Positions 59,983 to 64,000 of a stretch of 64,000 bases of DNA are shown one piece after another; positions within the stretch are counted from its first letter, which is position 1, and each line of letters opens with the position of its first letter. The notes below the pieces were generated by a model. That model had not been told where the DNA came from, ran no database searches, and saw only the letters and a list, made by a program, of their open reading frames with translations. The translations under genes and the position numbers were made by a program. The stretch is taken from the NCBI GenBank assembly GCA_903909375.1, contig CAIVVM010000005.1, forward strand, positions 62,001-126,000, given 5' to 3'. This stretch comes from an uncultured Alphaproteobacteria bacterium (GTDB lineage: Bacteria > Pseudomonadota > Alphaproteobacteria > Caulobacterales > Caulobacteraceae).

Positions 59983-62679
59983 ATGTGGCGACGCGTCCTG
60001 TTGATCTCGTGTCTGACGGCGTCGGCCGCACCGGTTGCCCTGGCTCAATCGACAACGACCGCAGGCGTCGCGCCAGACACCGACACGACAGTAGCCGAAC
60101 TGGTGATCACCGCCGCCGCCGCCCAGTCCGGGGCGGTGGTAGGCGACGTCGTCCCGGAGCTTCAGCTCGATCCGGCAGATATCCAGGCCTATGGCGTCAG
60201 CACCATGGCCGAACTGCTCGGTCAGCTTTCGGCCCAGACGCGCAGCGTGCGGGGACTCGGCGGCGCGCCGGTGATCCTGTTGAATGGCCGTCGAATTTCA
60301 GGTTTTACCGAGATCCGCGACCTGCCCACCGAGGCGATCCTTCGTGTGGACATTCTGCCTGAGGAGGCTGCGCTCAAATACGGCTTTGCGGCCAGCCAAC
60401 GCGTCGTGAACTTTGTGCTCAAGCCGGAGTTCCGCGCCGCGACAGCAGAGTTGTCCGGCGGTGCGCCGACCGCCGGCGGACGGAGTTCCGGTCAGGCCGA
60501 ACTGGGCTTCTTCAGCATCAAGAATGACCGGCGCTTCAACGTCGACCTGAAGGTCGAGAGCAGCACTGCGCTGACCGAGGATGAACGCAATCTGGCTCCC
60601 TTGACCACCGTTCGGGCCTTTGACCTGGCAGGCAATGTCTCTGGGGCCGGTGGAGAGATTGATCCCGCGCTCAGCCGACTGGCCGGGCGCACGGTGACGT
60701 TGGCGGGCGTTCCCGCCACAGCCGCCTCGCGTTCCCCGACCCTGACGGACTTCGTGGCGACGGCAGGGACGCCCAATGTCACCAACACCGACCGTTTCCG
60801 CACGCTGTTGCCCGCTACCGATCAGGTAACCGCCAATGTTGTCTATAGTCGCCCCGTCGCCGGCGGCGTTCTGGCGACGTTGAATGCGACAGTGGAGGCG
60901 ACCCGGAGCGACAGCCTTAAGGGCCTGCCGGGTATCAGCCTGCTGATCCCTGCTGGCCATCCCGTCTCGCCATTCAGCACGCCGGTGATCCTGGACCGCT
61001 ACACGACCGCGCTCGGCCCACTCGCCCAATCGCGGGACAGCTGGAGCGGGCGGCTGGGCGGCGGCCTCAATCGCGATCTGGCCAACTGGCGACTGTCGCT
61101 GACCGGCGCATACGAGCATCAGGATACCCGCACCGACAGCGATACCGGGATCAATGCCCTGGCGCTTCAGACCCTCGTCTCCGCGCGTGCGCCGGGCTTC
61201 AACCCTTTCGGCGTCTTGCCAGCCGACCAGTTATCATTTCGCGAGAACGCGACGCGCTCGAAGTCCGACAATGCCGAGATCCAGGGTCTTGCCAGTGGTC
61301 GGCTCTTGAACGTTCCGGCGGGCGCGGTGCGGACCAGCCTGCGCCTTGGCGCCGAACGGATCGCGTTCAACTCAACCTCCGAGCGCCTGGGCGTAGCCCA
61401 GAGCGTGGACCTGTCGCGCAACGCCTTCACCGGCCAGGTCAATCTGGATGTGCCGCTGGCCAGCCGCCGCGCAGGATTCCTTGCAAGCCTGGGTGAACTT
61501 TCCGCGAACGGCAATCTGGCGCTGGAGGATCTGTCGGATGCCGGATCTCTGCTCACGGTCGGCTACGGCCTGAACTGGCGGCCGATCAACACATTCAGCC
61601 TGATTCTTTCGGCAAGCCACGACGAGGACGCCGCGACCATCCAGCAGCTGGGCAATCCGCTGGTGTTGACTCCGGGCGTGAGGATTTTCGATTTCGCGAC
61701 GGGTCGCACCGTGGATGTCACTCTGATCAGCGGCGGAAATTCGGGCCTGAGCAGCGAAACCGCCGACACCCTCAAGATCGGCCTCAACTACAGCCCCTTC
61801 ACCAAGCGTGACCTGGTATTCAGCGCCAACTATGTCGACACGCGCACCGACAACCCCATCGTCACCTTCCCCGCCGCAACAGCCGACATTGAGGCGGCCT
61901 TTCCGGAGCGTTTTCAGCGCGATGCCGCCGGAAACCTTGTGCAGGTCGACTATCGCCCGGTGAATTTTGCGCGGCAGGATCGGCGCAACCTGCGCTGGGG
62001 ATTCAACTATACCCAGCCGGTGGGCCCTCAGCCAGCACCGCCCCGAGGCCGTCCGGGCGGATCAGGCCGACCAGGAGGCGGACCACCGAGCGGCATGTCG
62101 GGCGGTCCACCGTCATTCGCCGCAGGGGGGCCGCCGCCCAGCGCATTCGGCGGTGGCGGTAGCCCGCGTGGCGGGCCGGGCGGGACCGGCGGACGGTTGC
62201 AGGCCAGCGTCTACCACACCCTGGTTCTGGAGGACCGCTTCCTGGTCCGGCGCGGTGGACCGGTGCTCGACCGGCTGGATGGCGCGGTGGCCGATGGTTC
62301 GGGCGGAGGGCAGTCGCGTCATGAGGTCGAGGCCGAACTGGGGGTCTCGGCCAAGGGACTGGGCGCGCGATTGACGGCCAACTGGAAGAGCGGCACCTTC
62401 GTGGACGCTGGCCCCGGTTCGCCCACCGGCAGCCTTCGGTTCTCGGACCTGACCAAGATAAATCTCCGATTGTTCGCCGATCTGGATCAGCAGAAACCGC
62501 TGATCGACAGGGCGCCCTGGCTCAAGGGCTCGCGCGTCTCGTTGTCGCTGAACAACCTGTTTGATGAGCGGATCAATGTCCGCGACGCCACCGGGGCGAC
62601 TCCTATCGGCTATCAGCCCGCCAACCTCGATCCGGTGGGCCGCACGATCCGTTTCAGCTTCCGCAAGCTGTTCCTCTGA
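59983..62679 (+). CDS. TonB-dependent receptor with Gly/Pro-rich insert
   Basis: 898 residues from ATG 59983, which opens a signal peptide (MWRRVLLISCLTASAAPVAL, cleaved near ALAQ-S); an in-frame TTG at 59938 is less likely. A plug domain follows (MAELLGQLSAQTRSVRGLGG, PVILLNGRRISGFTEIRDLP), then a large beta-barrel (for example LSLNNLFDERINVRDATGATPIGYQPANLDPVGRTIRFSFRKLF at the end, with the terminal Phe motif). Near residues 683-740 an insert rich in Gly, Pro and Arg (PPRGRPGGSGRPGGGPPSGM) interrupts the barrel, probably as an external or periplasmic loop. It is expected to import a large substrate by TonB energy. The substrate is unknown. Confidence 0.88.
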   Translation: MWRRVLLISCLTASAAPVALAQSTTTAGVAPDTDTTVAELVITAAAAQSGAVVGDVVPELQLDPADIQAYGVSTMAELLGQLSAQTRSVRGLGGAPVILLNGRRISGFTEIRDLPTEAILRVDILPEEAALKYGFAASQRVVNFVLKPEFRAATAELSGGAPTAGGRSSGQAELGFFSIKNDRRFNVDLKVESSTALTEDERNLAPLTTVRAFDLAGNVSGAGGEIDPALSRLAGRTVTLAGVPATAASRSPTLTDFVATAGTPNVTNTDRFRTLLPATDQVTANVVYSRPVAGGVLATLNATVEATRSDSLKGLPGISLLIPAGHPVSPFSTPVILDRYTTALGPLAQSRDSWSGRLGGGLNRDLANWRLSLTGAYEHQDTRTDSDTGINALALQTLVSARAPGFNPFGVLPADQLSFRENATRSKSDNAEIQGLASGRLLNVPAGAVRTSLRLGAERIAFNSTSERLGVAQSVDLSRNAFTGQVNLDVPLASRRAGFLASLGELSANGNLALEDLSDAGSLLTVGYGLNWRPINTFSLILSASHDEDAATIQQLGNPLVLTPGVRIFDFATGRTVDVTLISGGNSGLSSETADTLKIGLNYSPFTKRDLVFSANYVDTRTDNPIVTFPAATADIEAAFPERFQRDAAGNLVQVDYRPVNFARQDRRNLRWGFNYTQPVGPQPAPPRGRPGGSGRPGGGPPSGMSGGPPSFAAGGPPPSAFGGGGSPRGGPGGTGGRLQASVYHTLVLEDRFLVRRGGPVLDRLDGAVADGSGGGQSRHEVEAELGVSAKGLGARLTANWKSGTFVDAGPGSPTGSLRFSDLTKINLRLFADLDQQKPLIDRAPWLKGSRVSLSLNNLFDERINVRDATGATPIGYQPANLDPVGRTIRFSFRKLFL

Positions 62680-62824
62680 ACGGAAAATGAGGTTGACGGG
62701 TGGCATCATCGCGCCGCCGCGCTATCTTGGTGGTCAGGGCTGCCGATGAGTAGCGGTGGCTCCAATGAAATCCGCACGACATCACGGTCGGTCATCTGGT
62801 CGGGCCGTGTGAAGGGAAACGCCG

Positions 62825-63244
62825 ATGACCATGCTGACGAACCTCCGCCGGCCGCCGTACCGGACCTATTCGATCACCCAACTCTGCCGCGAGTTTGGCG
62901 CCACGCCGCGCGCCTTGCGCTTCTATGAGGAGCAGGGGCTGCTGACGCCGGGTCGGCGCGATCTGGCGCGGGTGTACTCCTACAAGGACCGTGCCCGGCT
63001 GCAATTGATCCTCCGTGGGCGGCGGGTCGGACTTTCAATCGCCGAGATCCGCGACATCCTCGACCTATACGAAGAGAAGGGCGAGGCTGTTCAGAGCGCC
63101 CAGGCGCTTCGCGTGTTCCGTCAGCGGATCGAGCAACTGGAAGCGCAACGTCAGGAAGTGGAAGACGCCATCCTGACACTCAAAGCCGCCGCCGGTCGCC
63201 TGGCCCGCCAACATCCCGACGCAGCCCAGATGGTCGAAGCCTGA
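62825..63244 (+). CDS. MerR-family transcriptional regulator
   Basis: 139 residues. An N-terminal MerR winged helix (SITQLCREFGATPRALRFYEEQGLLTPGRRDLARVYSYKDRARLQLILRGRRVGLSIAEI, about 17-77) is followed by a dimerisation coiled coil (RVFRQRIEQLEAQRQEVEDAILTLKAAAGRL). There is no Cys-rich metal-binding end, so it is not a mercury or copper regulator. Such proteins in alphaproteobacteria often control acyl-CoA metabolism. The next gene is convergent, so its target is probably elsewhere or upstream. Confidence 0.9.
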   Translation: MTMLTNLRRPPYRTYSITQLCREFGATPRALRFYEEQGLLTPGRRDLARVYSYKDRARLQLILRGRRVGLSIAEIRDILDLYEEKGEAVQSAQALRVFRQRIEQLEAQRQEVEDAILTLKAAAGRLARQHPDAAQMVEA

Positions 63245-63272
63245 AGGCCAGAAGCGAACTCCGCTTCGGCCT
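63245..63272. terminator. Bidirectional hairpin between convergent genes
   Basis: AGGCC (63245-63249) plus GAAGCG (63251-63256) pair with CGCTTC (63262-63267) plus GGCCT (63268-63272), an 11-bp stem with one bulged A and a 5-base loop. It begins right after the MerR stop and reaches the stop of the convergent amidohydrolase gene. There is no U-tract, but position and stability support a shared terminator. Confidence 0.55.
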
Positions 63273-64000
63273 ACACGCAGATCACGCCGGCGCGGGCGTC
63301 TGAATAGGCGCCGGCGGCATAGGCGACCTGGCCATTGACCAGGACCGTGTCGATGCCGGTGGCGGCGCGAACATAGCGCATGCCATCGCCGGGCATGTCG
63401 AAAGCGGGACGTTCCTCGCCGCGCCCGATGGTGGCGGCATCGAAGATCACGATGTCGGCGGCCTTGCCGGTTTCGAGACGGCCGCGATCCTTCAGACCCC
63501 AGATGTCGGCGGTTTCGGCTGTTATCTTGGCGACCGCCTGCTCAAGGCTGAGCGCGCCGGATTTACGGACGAACTCGCTGAACAGATAGCCGGTATCGCC
63601 GTAGGTCGAGAACGAGGCCAGATGGGCCCCGCCGTCGCTGGCCCCGATGTGCACCAGAGGATGCGCCAGCATCGGCCCGATACGTTCGGTGACCTCATGG
63701 CCTGCGTTGGCGTTGAGGAAGGCCACATCCAGCCCGTGCTCGAGCGAGAGGTTGATGAGGGCAAGCGCGGGGGCCTCGCCGCGGTCACGCGCGATGTCCG
63801 AAAGCGTGCGACCTGTCAGCTCCGCGGGTGCGCCATCGCCGCCCCGCACCACCAATCGGCCCATCATGCGCTCGCCGCCATCGGGACCGAGGTCAGCGAC
63901 CATCTTTTCGACGGTTTCGGGGTCGCGCAGCGCCGCGATCCGGGCCTCCAGAGGTTGACGCAGGATACGCACCCATCGCGGCAGGCGGGCGAAGAACAGG
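63271..64000 (-). CDS. D-aminoacylase-type amidohydrolase (Amidohydro_3), N-terminus outside window
   Basis: The visible C-terminal ~243 residues run off the right edge. The frame stays open to base 64000 with coding-like sequence (LFFARLPRWVRILRQPLE). Visible family parts are NANAGHEVTERIGPMLAHPLVHIGASDGGAHLASFSTYG (Asp of the SDGGAH motif is a likely catalytic/metal residue), DTGYLFSEFVRKSGALSLEQAVAKITAETADIWGLKDRG and the late domain GKAADIVIFDAATIGRGEERP. This is the N-acyl-D-amino-acid deacylase/dihydroorotase superfamily pattern. The substrate cannot be told from this half. Confidence 0.85.
   Translation of the reverse strand, partial: LFFARLPRWVRILRQPLEARIAALRDPETVEKMVADLGPDGGERMMGRLVVRGGDGAPAELTGRTLSDIARDRGEAPALALINLSLEHGLDVAFLNANAGHEVTERIGPMLAHPLVHIGASDGGAHLASFSTYGDTGYLFSEFVRKSGALSLEQAVAKITAETADIWGLKDRGRLETGKAADIVIFDAATIGRGEERPAFDMPGDGMRYVRAATGIDTVLVNGQVAYAAGAYSDARAGVICV

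Noticed and set aside
1-64000. tRNA genes, rRNA genes and CRISPR arrays
   Set aside because: I read through the sequence for conserved TpsiC-like motifs, rRNA segments and regular repeat-spacer spacing and found no convincing candidate. A covariance search would be needed to exclude tRNAs firmly.

Overview
The window is high-GC bacterial chromosome, most likely from an alphaproteobacterium of the Caulobacterales (Caulobacter/Phenylobacterium type). The evidence is the cytochrome c maturation order ccmI-ccmE-ccmF-ccmH, a PleC-like cell-cycle histidine kinase beside pepN, a methionine synthase split into two proteins, a large TonB-dependent receptor, and many four-base stop/start overlaps (ATGA, GTGA, TGATG). 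I saw no rRNA, tRNA, CRISPR array or intact insertion sequence. Most of the window is dense housekeeping sequence; the accessory-looking parts are about 32.3-34.6 kb and 58.7-59.8 kb.

Layout. 0-3.1 kb: the end of a helical-repeat protein, a composite palindromic repeat, and a three-gene ABC importer on the minus strand whose mRNA leader can form two hairpins, one covering the ribosome binding site. 3.4-6.8 kb: a Uup-type ABC-F ATPase, a YcgN-type cysteine-cluster protein and a DnaJ-family chaperone. 6.8-9.3 kb: a PepSY protein/response regulator/histidine kinase operon (FeuNPQ-like layout) preceded by an 11-bp-phased direct repeat. 9.4-14.8 kb: an unrecognised 461-residue protein, then the ccmIEFH operon. 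14.9-21.6 kb: a near-perfect sigma-54 promoter followed by a tightly spaced degP/response regulator/histidine kinase/glnE series. 21.7-23.6 kb: an EF-hand protein, ECF sigma factor, likely anti-sigma factor and periplasmic metal-sensor-like protein. 23.6-30.6 kb: a PleC-like kinase and aminopeptidase N (minus), then two acyl-CoA dehydrogenases (plus).

30.6-34.6 kb: an amidase, then an accessory scar. The scar holds a truncated RHS C-terminus with its variable tip, an AT-rich small membrane-protein gene (candidate immunity protein), about 700 bp of unrecognised sequence, and a 5'-truncated ParE/RelE toxin remnant. 34.6-45.1 kb: a tricorn-like protease, the elongation factor P set (efp, epmA, epmB), an L,D-transpeptidase, a MepK-like endopeptidase, and the ribosomal ABC-F factor EttA. 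45.3-47.9 kb: two tandem RTX-type calcium-binding proteins.

48.0-54.4 kb is a methionine regulon: a SahR-type ArsR/methyltransferase regulator with a perfect palindromic operator over its promoter, then metF, the homocysteine half of MetH, a PNPOx-like gene, a four-arm palindromic repeat and the cobalamin half of MetH. 54.5-56.4 kb: four small conserved-looking genes, two of them paralogous zinc-ribbon proteins, and an SRAP (HMCES/YedK) DNA-protein crosslink protein. 56.4-58.6 kb: an amidohydrolase and an enoyl-CoA hydratase (minus). 58.7-62.7 kb: a 46-residue membrane peptide, short leader-like ORFs, a protein with an internal PEP-CTERM-like segment, and a TonB-dependent receptor with a Gly/Pro-rich insert. 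The window ends with a MerR regulator and a partial D-aminoacylase-type amidohydrolase.

The points most worth a second look are the sigma-54 promoter before degP-glnE, the RHS tip with its AT-rich partner, the PepSY two-component operon with its phased repeat, the leader RNA of the ABC importer, the SahR operator on an almost leaderless transcript, and the PEP-CTERM-like protein with a C-terminal extension.
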